DNA of 64,000 nt from assembly GCA_024123955.1 (NCBI GenBank), contig CP099652.1, positions 6,758,001-6,822,000 on the forward strand, read 5' to 3'. Made by a program: the position numbers and the translations under genes. This document shows, in pieces, positions 35,947-45,654 of this stretch. This stretch comes from Oxalobacteraceae bacterium OTU3CINTB1 (GTDB taxonomy: Bacteria; Pseudomonadota; Gammaproteobacteria; Burkholderiales; Burkholderiaceae_D). How positions within the stretch are numbered: position 1 is the first letter of the stretch; every line of letters starts with the position of its first letter. The notes beneath the pieces were generated by a model. It saw only the letters and a list, made by a program, of their open reading frames with translations. It was not told the DNA's origin and searched no databases.

Positions 35947-36864
35947 ATGACACTGCTGGCGAGTATGGAGTTGTTTGTGGCGGTGGCGAACGCCAAGGGC
36001 TTCCGTCGCGCCGCCGAGCAATTGGACATGCCCAATTCGACGCTCTCGCGCCGCATCTCCGATCTGGAAAAGGAAATCGGCGTGCGCCTGTTTCACCGCT
36101 CCACCCGTAAAGTGGAATTGACGGAAGCGGGCCAGGCGTACTTCCGGCGCTGCCAGGGGATCGTCGCCGAGGCCCGCATCGCGCACGAATCGCTGATGGA
36201 ACTGGCCGAGCGGCCCAGCGGCCTTCTCAGGGTATCGATGCCGGTCGACCTGGCGATCAGCTATCTCGCACCGGCGATCAAGCGCTTCGGCGAGCTGTAT
36301 CCGCTGATCGATTTCGAAATGGATTTGACACCGCGCCGCATCGACCTGGTGGCGGACGGTTTCGACTGCGCGATCCGCATTGGCACGCCGCCACCGACGC
36401 CGTCCACATTGATCTCCAGGCAGATCGGGCTGCTGCCGCGCTATCTGTTCGCCGCGCCGGAGTATCTGCGCGATGCCCCGCCACTAAATCACCCGCAAGA
36501 CCTGGCACACCACCAGTGCGTGATCCAGGCGGCATCGGGAAAGCAATCGCGGTGGACGCTAACGTCCGGAAAACAAACCACCACGGTTGACGTCTCCGGC
36601 CGCTATTGTGCCAACAACGTCAGCATGTGCCGCACCTTGGCGACGCTCGGCGTAGGCGTCGCCATCTCGGCGGGGCCGGAGATGCGCGACGACGCCTTAC
36701 GTGACTCGCTGAAGCGCGTGCTGCCCGAATGGGACGTCTCGCCGGCGCCGGTCCACGCGATCATCGAATCGCGCCTGATCCCGTCGCGCGTGCGGCTGTT
36801 CATCGACTTCATGCAGGCCGCGCTGAAGGATTACTCAGCGCACGATCGCCACACGCTTGTGTAG
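35947..36864 (+). CDS. LysR-family regulator of the fused oxidoreductase
   Basis: A 305-residue regulator with an N-terminal winged helix (residues 1-60; KGFRRAAEQLDMPNSTLSRR) and an effector domain resembling CrgA/DsdC-type LysR proteins (about 90-295). GGAG lies about 8 bases before the ATG. Divergence from the OYE fusion with an intervening dyad indicates it controls that gene, probably in response to an electrophile. Its 3' end overlaps gltK on the other strand by 30 bp. Confidence 0.92.
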   Translation: MTLLASMELFVAVANAKGFRRAAEQLDMPNSTLSRRISDLEKEIGVRLFHRSTRKVELTEAGQAYFRRCQGIVAEARIAHESLMELAERPSGLLRVSMPVDLAISYLAPAIKRFGELYPLIDFEMDLTPRRIDLVADGFDCAIRIGTPPPTPSTLISRQIGLLPRYLFAAPEYLRDAPPLNHPQDLAHHQCVIQAASGKQSRWTLTSGKQTTTVDVSGRYCANNVSMCRTLATLGVGVAISAGPEMRDDALRDSLKRVLPEWDVSPAPVHAIIESRLIPSRVRLFIDFMQAALKDYSAHDRHTLV

Positions 36865-37527
36865 CTGCCGCGCGAGCCACGACAACAGGCAGCACAGAAC
36901 GAAGTAAACCAGCGCCACAAAGGTGTACATTTCCACCAGGCGGCCGTCGCGCTGCGCCACCTTGCTGGCGGCGCCGACGAAGTCCGGCACCGACAGCACG
37001 TACACCAGCGACACATCCTGGAACAGCACAATGGTCTGCGTCAGCAGCACCGGCAGCATGTTGCGGAAGGCCTGCGGCAGCACGATCCGTCCCATCGTCT
37101 GCCAGTAGCGCAATCCCAACGCCTGCGCCGCCAGCACCTGGCCGCGCGGGATCGCCTGTATGCCGCCGCGCATGATCTCGCAGTAGTACGCGGCCTGGAA
37201 CAAGGTGAACGTGATCAGCGCCGACCAGAACGTGCCGACCTTGACCGGCTCCTGCGCGCCGATCACCCACGCCGCCATGTACGGCACCAGGAAATAGAAC
37301 CAGAAGATCACCAGCACCAGCGGCACCGAGCGTATCAGGTTGACGTAGGCGGCGGCCACCAGCGCCAGCGGCTTGAAACTGGACATGCGTCCCAGCGCCA
37401 GCAAGGTGCCCAGCGCCACGCCGCCGATCATCGACAGCACAGTCAGCTCCAAGGTAAACGCCATGCCGACCTGGAACAGATAGACCCACGAGTTGGCGAT
37501 GACGCCGAAGTCGAATTGGGCAAACAT
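36835..37527 (-). CDS. gltK: Glutamate/aspartate ABC transporter permease GltK
   Basis: A 230-residue inner-membrane permease of the His/Glu/Gln/Arg family with about five helices. The coupling loop EIMRGGIQAIPRGQVLAAQALGL carries the EAA-type motif that contacts the ATPase. Start and gltJ stop overlap as TGATG. Together with gltJ, gltI and gltL it imports acidic amino acids. The 3' end overlaps the convergent LysR gene. Confidence 0.9.
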   Translation of the reverse strand: MFAQFDFGVIANSWVYLFQVGMAFTLELTVLSMIGGVALGTLLALGRMSSFKPLALVAAAYVNLIRSVPLVLVIFWFYFLVPYMAAWVIGAQEPVKVGTFWSALITFTLFQAAYYCEIMRGGIQAIPRGQVLAAQALGLRYWQTMGRIVLPQAFRNMLPVLLTQTIVLFQDVSLVYVLSVPDFVGAASKVAQRDGRLVEMYTFVALVYFVLCCLLSWLARQLHKRVAIVR

Positions 37528-38258
37528 CAGCGCCCCCCCAATGTGCCGGGCAGCGCGAGACGGTGCTCCAGCCAGCGCATGGCGGCGATCACCACCAGGT
37601 TGACCACCACATAAATCAGCGTGGCGGCGGTGAAGGCTTCAAACACTTGGAAGGAAAACTCCTGGATCGCGCGCGCGCTGGCGGTCAGCTCCATTAAGCC
37701 GATGGTCAGCGCCACGGAGCTGTTCTTGATGATGTTGAGGAATTCGCTGGTCAGCGGCGGCAGGATCGTGCGCACCGCCAGCGGCAGCAGCACGAAGCGG
37801 TAGGCCTGCGGCAGATCGAGGCCCAGCGCCAGCGCGGCCAGGCGCTGACCACCGGCCAGTGCCTCGATGCCTGCCGTGACCTGCACCGCCACCCGCGCCG
37901 AGGTGAAGAAGCCGAGGCACAGCACCGCCGTCACGAAGGGCGCGTTGGGCAGGGACTTAAGCCAGTCGCCGCCTGCCTGCGGCAGCAGCTCCGGCATCAC
38001 GAAGAACCACAGGAACATCTGCACCAGCAAAGGCACGTTACGGAATAGCTCGACGTAGCCGGTGCCCACCATCCGCAGCCAGCGGTTGGGCAAGGTGCGC
38101 ATGGCGCCAACGGCGAAGCCCAGCGCCAGCGCGATCACCCAGCCGGCCAGCGATGTCGCCATCGTCCAGGCCAGGCCGGAAAGCAGCGTCTCCCAGTACG
38201 TTTGCACGCCGTCCGGCGACATCTCCCGGAAGATGTTCCAGTTCCATTGGTAGTTCAT
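37527..38258 (-). CDS. gltJ: Glutamate/aspartate ABC transporter permease GltJ
   Basis: A 243-residue permease. The opening MNYQWNWNIFREMSPDGVQT and YVELFRNVPLLVQMFLWFFV match GltJ, and GIEALAGGQRLAALALGL is the EAA loop. It forms the membrane channel with GltK. The gene lies 15 bp after gltI and shares one base with gltK. Confidence 0.92.
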   Translation of the reverse strand: MNYQWNWNIFREMSPDGVQTYWETLLSGLAWTMATSLAGWVIALALGFAVGAMRTLPNRWLRMVGTGYVELFRNVPLLVQMFLWFFVMPELLPQAGGDWLKSLPNAPFVTAVLCLGFFTSARVAVQVTAGIEALAGGQRLAALALGLDLPQAYRFVLLPLAVRTILPPLTSEFLNIIKNSSVALTIGLMELTASARAIQEFSFQVFEAFTAATLIYVVVNLVVIAAMRWLEHRLALPGTLGGR

Positions 38259-38273
38259 CGCGACGCGCCGCGC

Positions 38274-39239
38274 TTATTTCTTAGCGTCGGTCTTCTGGGC
38301 GGGCGCCGGCGCCGCCGTCACGGCATAAGCCGCCGGATCGGGCGAATCGGTCGGCTTGGCGATGACCGCCTTGAGCGTGGCCGGCATCGGGAAATTCAGG
38401 TTGATGCCGCGCGGCGGGATTGCGCTGGCAAACCACTTGTCGTAGGTCTTGGAGAATTCGGGCGACTGGTAGAACTGCGTCAGCGCCTTGTCGACCACCG
38501 CCTTGAAGGCCGTGTCGCCGCGCCGCATCATGATCGCATACGGCTCGACCGACAGCGCCTCCGGCAGGATCGTGTACTCGCCCGGATTGCGCGCGGTGGC
38601 GACCTGGCTGGCCAGCAGGATGTCGTCGTTGGCCTCGGCGGCGGCGCGCCCGGTCTCCAGCATCAGGAACGATTCGGGATGGTCCTTGCCGACGGCGATG
38701 GTCATGCCCAGTTTGCGCTCGTTGTTCAGCATCGTCATCTGCTTGAGCGTCGTGGTGCCGGCGGTGGCCACCAGCGTCTTGCCCTTCATGTCGGCCAGGC
38801 TGCGGATGTTGGACGCCTTCTTGACCAGCAGCCGGTTGGAGATGACGAACATGGTCGGCGCGAACGCCACCTGCTTCTGCCGCTCGGCGTTGTTGGTGGT
38901 CGAGCCGCATTCGAGATCGATGGTGCCGTTGGCCATGAGCGGAATGCGGTTGGCGGCGGTGACGGGATTCATCACCACCTTCACACCGGACATGCCCAGG
39001 TGCTTCTCGATCGCCGCCACCGCCTTCAGGCACAAATCGACCGAGTAGCCCTGGTACTGCTGCTTGTCGTCGAGGTAGGAGAAGGGGATGGAGCCGTCGC
39101 GCACACCGAGCGTGATGGTGCCGGTGCGCTTGATCTTGGCGAGCGTGCCGCCGGCTTCCTGGGCGGCGGCGGGACCGGTGGCAAGGACCGCGCTGGCGGC
39201 GACGATGGCAAAACGATAGAGCACTCGCGGTAACGACAT
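38274..39239 (-). CDS. gltI: Glutamate/aspartate periplasmic binding protein GltI
   Basis: A 321-residue periplasmic solute-binding protein. The ATG at 39239 has a perfect AGGAGG site, and the next residues form a signal peptide ending AAAQ. The ligand domain has GTITLGVRDGSIPFSYLDD, RIPLMANGTIDLECGSTTNN and DDILLASQVA, as in GltI. The C-terminus has an unusual Ala/Pro-rich tail (AVTAAPAPAQKTDAKK). A 94-bp gap to gltL may house an RNA element, but I see no clear hairpin. Confidence 0.93.
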   Translation of the reverse strand: MSLPRVLYRFAIVAASAVLATGPAAAQEAGGTLAKIKRTGTITLGVRDGSIPFSYLDDKQQYQGYSVDLCLKAVAAIEKHLGMSGVKVVMNPVTAANRIPLMANGTIDLECGSTTNNAERQKQVAFAPTMFVISNRLLVKKASNIRSLADMKGKTLVATAGTTTLKQMTMLNNERKLGMTIAVGKDHPESFLMLETGRAAAEANDDILLASQVATARNPGEYTILPEALSVEPYAIMMRRGDTAFKAVVDKALTQFYQSPEFSKTYDKWFASAIPPRGINLNFPMPATLKAVIAKPTDSPDPAAYAVTAAPAPAQKTDAKK

Positions 39240-39333
39240 GATTCCTCCTAAGAAAAATACAATGAACGTCAAAAACGATCTGCCGGCAGTGCCGGCGCAT
39301 GCTATCTGTGATGCGGGTGGAACTGAAGCTAAG

Positions 39334-40059
<726 letters not shown>

Positions 40060-40116
40060 ATTTTTGGCGAAGTGAGAGTGCCCGCGACAGGCGTGTGGGC
40101 CTGCGTCCACGCGAAC

Positions 40117-40145
40117 TTGACAGTACCCTTGACCACAAGGATACT
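40117..40145 (+). promoter_or_regulatory. Likely sigma-70 promoter of the symporter gene
   Basis: TTGACA (40117-40122), 17-base spacer, GATACT (40140-40145). This predicts a 5' leader of about 155 bases before the symporter ATG at 40308. Confidence 0.45.
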
Positions 40146-40307
40146 GCGGAACTTGCTCAATGTTTCATCAGCTTACAAAGCTGCATTGGCTGGATCATAC
40201 CTCCACATTGCGGGGTAATGACATTATTTTGTACGAGACTGCGCTTTGGCGGACCAATCCCGCCCCAGCCGGCGTCCATAGAGACACTACCATGGAAAAC
40301 AGAGAAC

Positions 40308-41570
40308 ATGCCTAAACAAAGTCGTTTGACCACTTACATCCTGATCGCACTGGCGCTCGGTATTCTTACCGGCTACATCGTTCACGCCAACATGGCGAAC
40401 CCCGTCAGTTTTGCCGACACGATGTCGCTGATCACGACCTTGTTCCTGCGCCTGATTAAAATGATCATCGCCCCGCTGGTGTTCTCGACCCTGGTTGTCG
40501 GCATCGCGCGCATGGGCGATGCCAGCGAAGTGGGCCGCATCGGCATCAAGACCATGGGCTGGTTCTTCATCGCCTCGGTCATGTCCCTGAGCCTGGGCCT
40601 GGTGCTGGTCAACCTGTTCCGTCCGGGCGACGCGCTGCTGGGCCACATGGCCGCCACCGCCTCCGCCAAGGTCGAACTGGCCACGTCCAGCCTGACGTTG
40701 AAGGACTTCGTCACCCACCTGGTGCCGGCGTCGATTGTCGACGGCATGGCCAAGAACGAGATCTTGCAGATCGTTATCTTCTCGCTGTTCTTCGGTTCGG
40801 CCGCCGCCGCCGTCGGCAAGAAGGCCGAGATCATGGTCGACGCGCTTGACGGCGTCGCCCACGTGATGCTCAAGGTCACCGGCTATGTGATGAAGTTCGC
40901 GCCGATTGCCGTGTTCGCCGCCGTCGCCGGCGTCATCGCAAAAAGCGGCCTGGGCGTGCTGTCGACCTACGGCGTGTTCATGGCCGAGTTCTACTTCGGC
41001 ATCATCCTGCTGTGGTGCCTGCTGATCTTCGCCGGCTTCCTGTTCCTCAAGGGCCGCGTGTTCGGCCTGATGAAGGAGCTGCGCGGCCCGGCCCTGCTGG
41101 CGTTCTCGACCGCCTCGAGCGAAGCGGCCTACCCGAAAACGCTGGAAGGCCTGGAGCGCTTCGGTGTGCGCAACCGGATCGCCTCGTTCGTGCTGCCGAT
41201 CGGTTACTCGTTCAACCTGGACGGCTCGATGATGTACTGCACCTTCGCCACCGTGTTCATTGCCCAGGCCTACGGCATCGAAATGTCGCTGGGGCAGCAA
41301 ATGACGATGATGATGGTGCTGATGCTCACTTCCAAGGGCATGGCCGGCGTGCCGCGCGCCTCGCTGGTGGTGATCGCCGCCACCTTAAGCCAGTTCAACA
41401 TCCCCGAAGCGGGCATGTTGCTGCTGCTCGGCATCGACCACTTCCTCGACATGGCGCGTTCCGCGACCAACGTCATCGGCAACGGCGTCGCCACGGCGGT
41501 CGTCGCCAAGTGGGAGGGCGAGCTGCTCGAGCCGGGTCAGGAGGATGAGATGGTCAAAAACGCCGCGTAA
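40308..41570 (+). CDS. gltP: Dicarboxylate/glutamate:cation symporter (DctA/GltP family)
   Basis: A 420-residue DAACS-family secondary transporter with eight helices and two hairpins. Diagnostic are LIKMIIAPLVFSTLVVGIA near the N-terminus, the serine-rich hairpin FSTASSEAAYPKTLE, PIGYSFNLDGSMMY and the GIDHFLDMARSATNVIGNG motif. The ATG at 40308 gives family length; the frame is open 71 codons further up but without support. Divergence from gltLIJK suggests acidic amino acids, but C4-dicarboxylates are equally possible from sequence. A 7-codon reading frame (ATG at 40292) overlaps the start. Confidence 0.88.
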   Translation: MPKQSRLTTYILIALALGILTGYIVHANMANPVSFADTMSLITTLFLRLIKMIIAPLVFSTLVVGIARMGDASEVGRIGIKTMGWFFIASVMSLSLGLVLVNLFRPGDALLGHMAATASAKVELATSSLTLKDFVTHLVPASIVDGMAKNEILQIVIFSLFFGSAAAAVGKKAEIMVDALDGVAHVMLKVTGYVMKFAPIAVFAAVAGVIAKSGLGVLSTYGVFMAEFYFGIILLWCLLIFAGFLFLKGRVFGLMKELRGPALLAFSTASSEAAYPKTLEGLERFGVRNRIASFVLPIGYSFNLDGSMMYCTFATVFIAQAYGIEMSLGQQMTMMMVLMLTSKGMAGVPRASLVVIAATLSQFNIPEAGMLLLLGIDHFLDMARSATNVIGNGVATAVVAKWEGELLEPGQEDEMVKNAA

Positions 41571-41588
41571 AACGCGCACTGCAAAAGC

Positions 41589-41620
41589 AAAGGCCACCGT
41601 CAGTTCAGGTGGCCTTTTTT
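41589..41620 (+). terminator. Rho-independent terminator after the symporter gene
   Basis: The stem AGGCCACC (41591-41598) pairs with GGTGGCCT (41608-41615), followed by a T run to 41620. It lies 18 bp after the stop codon. Confidence 0.92.
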
Positions 41621-41622
41621 CA

Positions 41623-41712
41623 TCCGGGGTCAGGTCCACCATTTCTACAGGAGCTCTGCCCTAGCCTGCTCCAAGGTCGAGCCCGTGTAGAAATGGTGGA
41701 CCTGACCCCGGA
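41623..41712. repeat. Family A repeat, complete inverted pair
   Basis: A perfect 27-bp inverted repeat (41623-41649 and 41686-41712) with a 36-bp spacer. The arms read GGGGTCAGGTCCACCATTTC plus TACA and match the single arms at 11685 and 29296. The right arm shares the longer GTCGAGnnCGTGTAG extension, the left arm does not. It sits between two convergent genes, directly after a terminator. Confidence 0.9.
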
Positions 41713-41730
41713 GCTGCTTTTTTTATTGAG

Positions 41731-43146
41731 TTACTGGTTGGCGTAGATTTTTACCAGTTCATGCAGGAAGGTGCGGCCTTCCATCAGCGATTGCACGCCG
41801 ATGTATTCGTTCAGGCCGTGGATGTTGCCGAGGTCGGGCGTGAGGAAGATGCCGCTGATGCCGTACGTCGGAATGCCGGCGGCGTTGAGGAACTGGCCGT
41901 CCGTGGCGCCGGACTGCAAAATCGGCATCACCGGCACGCCCGGCCACATCTTGGCCGTCATGCGCTCGACCGGCTCCAGGATCGCCTTCGTCAACGCCGG
42001 CGGGGCGGAGTTCTCGCCTCGGATTTCCAGCGTTTCCACCTTGACCGCCGGATCGTCGATCGCTTTGACCAGGGTCTGGCGCACTTCCTCCTGCGTCACG
42101 CCGGGGAAGATGCGGCAGTTGATGTTGGCGCGGGCGCGCTGCGGCAGCGCGTTGGTGGCGTGGCCGGCATCGAGCAGGGTGGCGACGCAGGTGGTGTGCA
42201 GCATCGCGCCCCAGCTGGAATCGGTCGACGACAACAGCGCGACGGCCTTGGCGTCGGCCGGGTTCTTGACCACGGCGAGCATGGCGTCGGCGACGTCCTT
42301 GTGGCCGGCCGCCGCCTGGATCTTCGACATGCCGTTCAGGTAACCACGGCTGCCGTCGGCCAGCTGGATCGGGAACTCGTAGCCTTCGACCTTCTTCAGC
42401 GCGGACGCCAACCGGTAGATGGCGTTATCCTTTTGCGGACGCGAACTGTGGCCGCCGCGATTGGTCACTTCCAGCCGGTAGTTCTGCGCGACCTTCTCGC
42501 CCGCCTGCACCGTCATCGAGACGCGCTTGCCTGCCGCATTGAGCTCGCCGCCCGCGCCTTCGTTCAGCGCGTAGCCGGCGTCGATCAAATCGCGCTTGTT
42601 CTTGGTCAGCCACTCGGCGCCGTTGGAGGCGCCGGCCGTCTCCTCGCCGCAGGTCAGCGCCATCTTCAAGGTGTGGCGCGGCTTGAAGCCTTCCTTCTTG
42701 AAGCGGATCAGCGAGTCGGCCCAGATGGCCGCCTGCGCCTTGTCGTCCAGCGCACCGCGCGCGTAGAACTTGCCGTCCTCCTCGATCAGCGTGAACGGGT
42801 CGCGGACCCAGTCCTCGCGCTTGGCCTCGACCACGTCGATATGCGCCAGCAGCAGGATGGCCTTGGCCTTCGGATCGCTGCCCGGCAGGATGGCGACCAG
42901 ACCGCCCTCCTTCGGAGATTTCGGATCGGCGAAGGGGTGCAGGTCCGAATCCGGGAAGCCGGCCGCCTTCAGGCGCGTGGCGATGCGTTCGGCCGCCAGC
43001 GTGCAGCTGCCCGACGATAAGGTGGTGTTGGTTTCGACCAGCTCCTTGTAGAGGGCGCGGAATTGCTGTTCTGTGGGGTCGGCGTAGGCATTTTGCATGC
43101 ACGCCACCAGCGCGGTGACAGCACCCAGGACAAAGCGAGACTTCAT
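41731..43146 (-). CDS. Secreted M20 family metallopeptidase
   Basis: A 471-residue zinc hydrolase with a signal peptide (MKSRFVLGAVTALVACMQNAYA). Metal ligands are visible in LLLAHIDVVEAKREDW, the bridging Asp in GALDDKAQ, and the catalytic Glu pair in LTCGEETAGASNG. A dimerisation insert begins near QAGEKVAQNYRLEV. It probably trims peptides or acyl-amino acids in the periplasm. The ATG at 43146 has AAGGAAT upstream; an open extension before it lacks a ribosome site. A family B repeat lies just upstream. Confidence 0.9.
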   Translation of the reverse strand: MKSRFVLGAVTALVACMQNAYADPTEQQFRALYKELVETNTTLSSGSCTLAAERIATRLKAAGFPDSDLHPFADPKSPKEGGLVAILPGSDPKAKAILLLAHIDVVEAKREDWVRDPFTLIEEDGKFYARGALDDKAQAAIWADSLIRFKKEGFKPRHTLKMALTCGEETAGASNGAEWLTKNKRDLIDAGYALNEGAGGELNAAGKRVSMTVQAGEKVAQNYRLEVTNRGGHSSRPQKDNAIYRLASALKKVEGYEFPIQLADGSRGYLNGMSKIQAAAGHKDVADAMLAVVKNPADAKAVALLSSTDSSWGAMLHTTCVATLLDAGHATNALPQRARANINCRIFPGVTQEEVRQTLVKAIDDPAVKVETLEIRGENSAPPALTKAILEPVERMTAKMWPGVPVMPILQSGATDGQFLNAAGIPTYGISGIFLTPDLGNIHGLNEYIGVQSLMEGRTFLHELVKIYANQ

Positions 43147-43179
43147 GGTCGATTCCTTATCAAAGTGAAAAAAATCATT

Positions 43180-43256
43180 GGGGTCAGTGCCGACATTCGG
43201 ACACGGCCTCATCCGCCATACAGCACAGCACGTGTCCGAATGTCGGCACTGACCCC
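43180..43256. repeat. Family B' inverted repeat pair
   Basis: A perfect 26-bp inverted repeat (43180-43205, starting GGGGTCAGTGCCGACATTCG, and 43231-43256) with a 25-bp spacer. It differs from the 33727 copy at only a few positions, all inside the short hairpin stem (GTC...GAC kept). It lies between the ABC exporter gene and the M20 peptidase start. Confidence 0.9.
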
Positions 43257-43268
43257 GGTGGTTAGGGG

Positions 43269-45128
43269 TTATTCGGCGCGCGCCTCGTCCTCGGGCGACG
43301 AGGTCAATTCTTCATCGGCCTTGGCCTGCTGGCGCTGCCACATCTGCGCGTACAGGCCGTCGGCCGCGAGCAGCGATTGGTGCGTGCCGCGTTCGACGAT
43401 GCGGCCGTGGTCGAGCACCAGGATCTGCTGCGCGTCGGCCACCGTCGACAGACGGTGCGCGATGACCATCGTGGTGCGGCTCTTGGCGATTTCCTTGAGC
43501 TGCGCCTGGATCGCCTGCTCGGCCTTCGAGTCCAGCGCGGACGTGGCTTCGTCGAAGATCAAAATCGCGGGATTCTTCAGCAAGGTGCGGGCGATCGCCA
43601 CGCGCTGCTTTTCGCCGCCCGATAGCTTTAGTCCCCGCTCGCCGACCATCGTGCCGTAGCCGTCCGGCAGGCTCTCGATGAAGTCGTGGATCGACGCCGC
43701 GCGCGCGGCCGCGACGATCTGCTCCTTGCTGGCGCCCGGCTTGCCGTAGGCGATGTTGTATTCGATGGTGTCGTTGAACAGCACCGTATCCTGCGGCACG
43801 ATGCCAATCGCGTGGCGCACCGAGTCCTGCGTCAGCGAACGCAGGTCCTGGCCGTCGATGGTGATGCCGCCGGCGTTGACTTCGTAAAAGCGGAACAGCA
43901 ATCGCGACAAGGTCGACTTGCCCGAGCCGCTGTGCCCCACCACCGCCGTCGTGGTGCCCGGGGCGATGGTGAAGTCGACGTCGAACAGGATCTGGCGCTT
44001 CGATTCGTAGCTGAAGTCGACGTGGTTGAAGCGCACCTGCGCGCCGTGCGTGACCAGCGGCTGTGCGTCCTTGGCGTCGGCGATCTCGCGGTTCTGGTCC
44101 AGCAGCGAGAACAGCTTCTCCATGTCGGCCAGGCTTTGCTTGATCTCGCGGTAGATCACGCCCAGGAAGTTGAGCGGAATATAAAGCTGGATCATGAACG
44201 AGTTGACCAGCACCAGATCGCCCAGTGTCATGGTGCCGTTGATGACGCCCACCGTGGCGCGCCACAGGATCAAGGTGACGGCAATCGCGATGATCATCGA
44301 CTGCCCGGTGTTCAGCAGCGACAGCGATGTCTGCGATTTGACGGCCGCCGATTCGTAGTTTTGCAGGCCCTCGTCGTAGCGTCTGGCCTCGTAGTCCTCG
44401 TTGCCGAAGTATTTGACGGTCTCGTAGTTGATCAACGAGTCGATGGCCTTGGTGTTGGCCTTCGAATCGAGATCGTTCATCGTGCGGCGGAAATGCGTGC
44501 GCCAGTTGGTGACGACGACGGTGAAGGTGATGTACAACACCAGCGCGACGAAGGTGATCACCGAGAACCAGATGTCGTAGTGCAGAACCAGATAGCCCAG
44601 CACCAGCGTGATCTCCACCAAAGTAGGCAGGATGTTGAACAGCGTGTACGAGATCAGCGAGCCGACCGCGCGCGTGCCGCGTTCGATATCGCGCGTCATG
44701 CCGCCGGTCTGGCGGTTCAGGTGGAAGCGCAGCGACAGTGCGTGCAGGTGGCGGAACACTTGCAGCGCGATGGTGCGCACGGCGCGCTGCGTGACGCGCG
44801 CGAACAGGAATTCGCGCAGCTCGGTGAACAGCGTGGTCGAGACGCGCAGCACGCCGTAGGCCACCAGCGCGGCGACCGGCAGCACCAGCAGCGCCTGCGG
44901 ATGCGATGGCGTGATGGTCAGCGAATCGATCAGTTTTTTCATCACCACCGGCACGCCGACGTTGGCCAGCTTGGCGCCGACCAGGCAGCACAGCGCCAGC
45001 AGCACGCGCCATTTGTAGACCCACAGGTAGGGAATCAGTGTCTTCAGGGTGGCGGTGTCGCTGCGGGTGGGAGCGGAGGCGGCGGCTGTGCCGACCGGGT
45101 CTGGCGGGGAATTCGGGTAACGGCGCAT
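43269..45128 (-). CDS. Atm1/HMT1-type ABC exporter
   Basis: A 619-residue half-transporter, membrane domain first and ATPase second. The membrane part has DIERGTRAVGSLISYTLFNI and YFGNEDYEARRYDEGLQNYE, hallmarks of the Atm1/HMT1 subgroup, whose characterised members export glutathione-linked metals or persulfides. The ATPase has Walker A GHSGSGKS, signature LSGGEKQR, Walker B ILIFDEATSALD and H-loop IAHRLST. I start at MRRYPNSPPD (45128), as the extension upstream overlaps the divergent thioesterase gene. Confidence 0.9.
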   Translation of the reverse strand: MRRYPNSPPDPVGTAAASAPTRSDTATLKTLIPYLWVYKWRVLLALCCLVGAKLANVGVPVVMKKLIDSLTITPSHPQALLVLPVAALVAYGVLRVSTTLFTELREFLFARVTQRAVRTIALQVFRHLHALSLRFHLNRQTGGMTRDIERGTRAVGSLISYTLFNILPTLVEITLVLGYLVLHYDIWFSVITFVALVLYITFTVVVTNWRTHFRRTMNDLDSKANTKAIDSLINYETVKYFGNEDYEARRYDEGLQNYESAAVKSQTSLSLLNTGQSMIIAIAVTLILWRATVGVINGTMTLGDLVLVNSFMIQLYIPLNFLGVIYREIKQSLADMEKLFSLLDQNREIADAKDAQPLVTHGAQVRFNHVDFSYESKRQILFDVDFTIAPGTTTAVVGHSGSGKSTLSRLLFRFYEVNAGGITIDGQDLRSLTQDSVRHAIGIVPQDTVLFNDTIEYNIAYGKPGASKEQIVAAARAASIHDFIESLPDGYGTMVGERGLKLSGGEKQRVAIARTLLKNPAILIFDEATSALDSKAEQAIQAQLKEIAKSRTTMVIAHRLSTVADAQQILVLDHGRIVERGTHQSLLAADGLYAQMWQRQQAKADEELTSSPEDEARAE

Positions 45129-45189
45129 GGCGGATGTCGGCTTTTTATGGTTCAATCCCGGTAATTGTAGCCCCTGAAGAGAATTCACG

Positions 45190-45639
45190 ATGACCACGCC
45201 CGAAAATCCAACACCCATCGCCGTCACCACGGTCAATCGCGGCCTGCCCGCCGGCAAAATGCCGGAACTGCGCATGATGCCGTCGCCGTCCGACGCCAAT
45301 GTCTACGGCGATGTCTTCGGCGGCTGGATCATGTCGCAGGTCGATATCGCCGGCTCGCTGCCGGCCACCCGCCGCGCCAACGGCCGCGTGGCGACCATCG
45401 CCGTGAACTCGTTCCTGTTTAAAAATCCCGTGTTCGTCGGAGACCTGCTGTCGTTCTATGCTGATATTGTCAAGGTTGGCAATACGTCCATTACCGTCAA
45501 CGTCGAGGTGTACGCGGAGCGCAATCGGCTGCAGGCCGATACCGTCAAGGTGACCGAGGCGGTGCTGACCTATGTGGCGACCGACTCCGACCGCAAGCCG
45601 CGCAAGGTGCCGCCGATCGAAACGCTGATGCATCCGTAA
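45190..45639 (+). CDS. YciA-like acyl-CoA thioesterase
   Basis: A 149-residue single hot-dog domain enzyme. The block SPSDANVYGDVFGGWIMSQVDIAGS contains the catalytic Asp region of YciA/BACH-type thioesterases, and VYAERNR is typical too. It hydrolyses acyl-CoA to free acid and CoA in the cytoplasm. A GAAGAG site precedes the ATG. It diverges from the ABC exporter and is followed after 15 bp by phoD, so they may be cotranscribed. Confidence 0.92.
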   Translation: MTTPENPTPIAVTTVNRGLPAGKMPELRMMPSPSDANVYGDVFGGWIMSQVDIAGSLPATRRANGRVATIAVNSFLFKNPVFVGDLLSFYADIVKVGNTSITVNVEVYAERNRLQADTVKVTEAVLTYVATDSDRKPRKVPPIETLMHP

Positions 45640-45654
45640 TCGGCGATCGGCCCG

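Noticed and set aside
40060-40307. Possible riboswitch in the gltL-gltP gap
   Set aside because: The leader is long, but I could not find a conserved aptamer-like arrangement of stems; only a promoter is supportable.
43686-45164. Plus-strand open frame of 492 codons opposite the ABC exporter
   Set aside because: The real product is the minus-strand transporter with all ATPase motifs. This frame has mirror-type composition.
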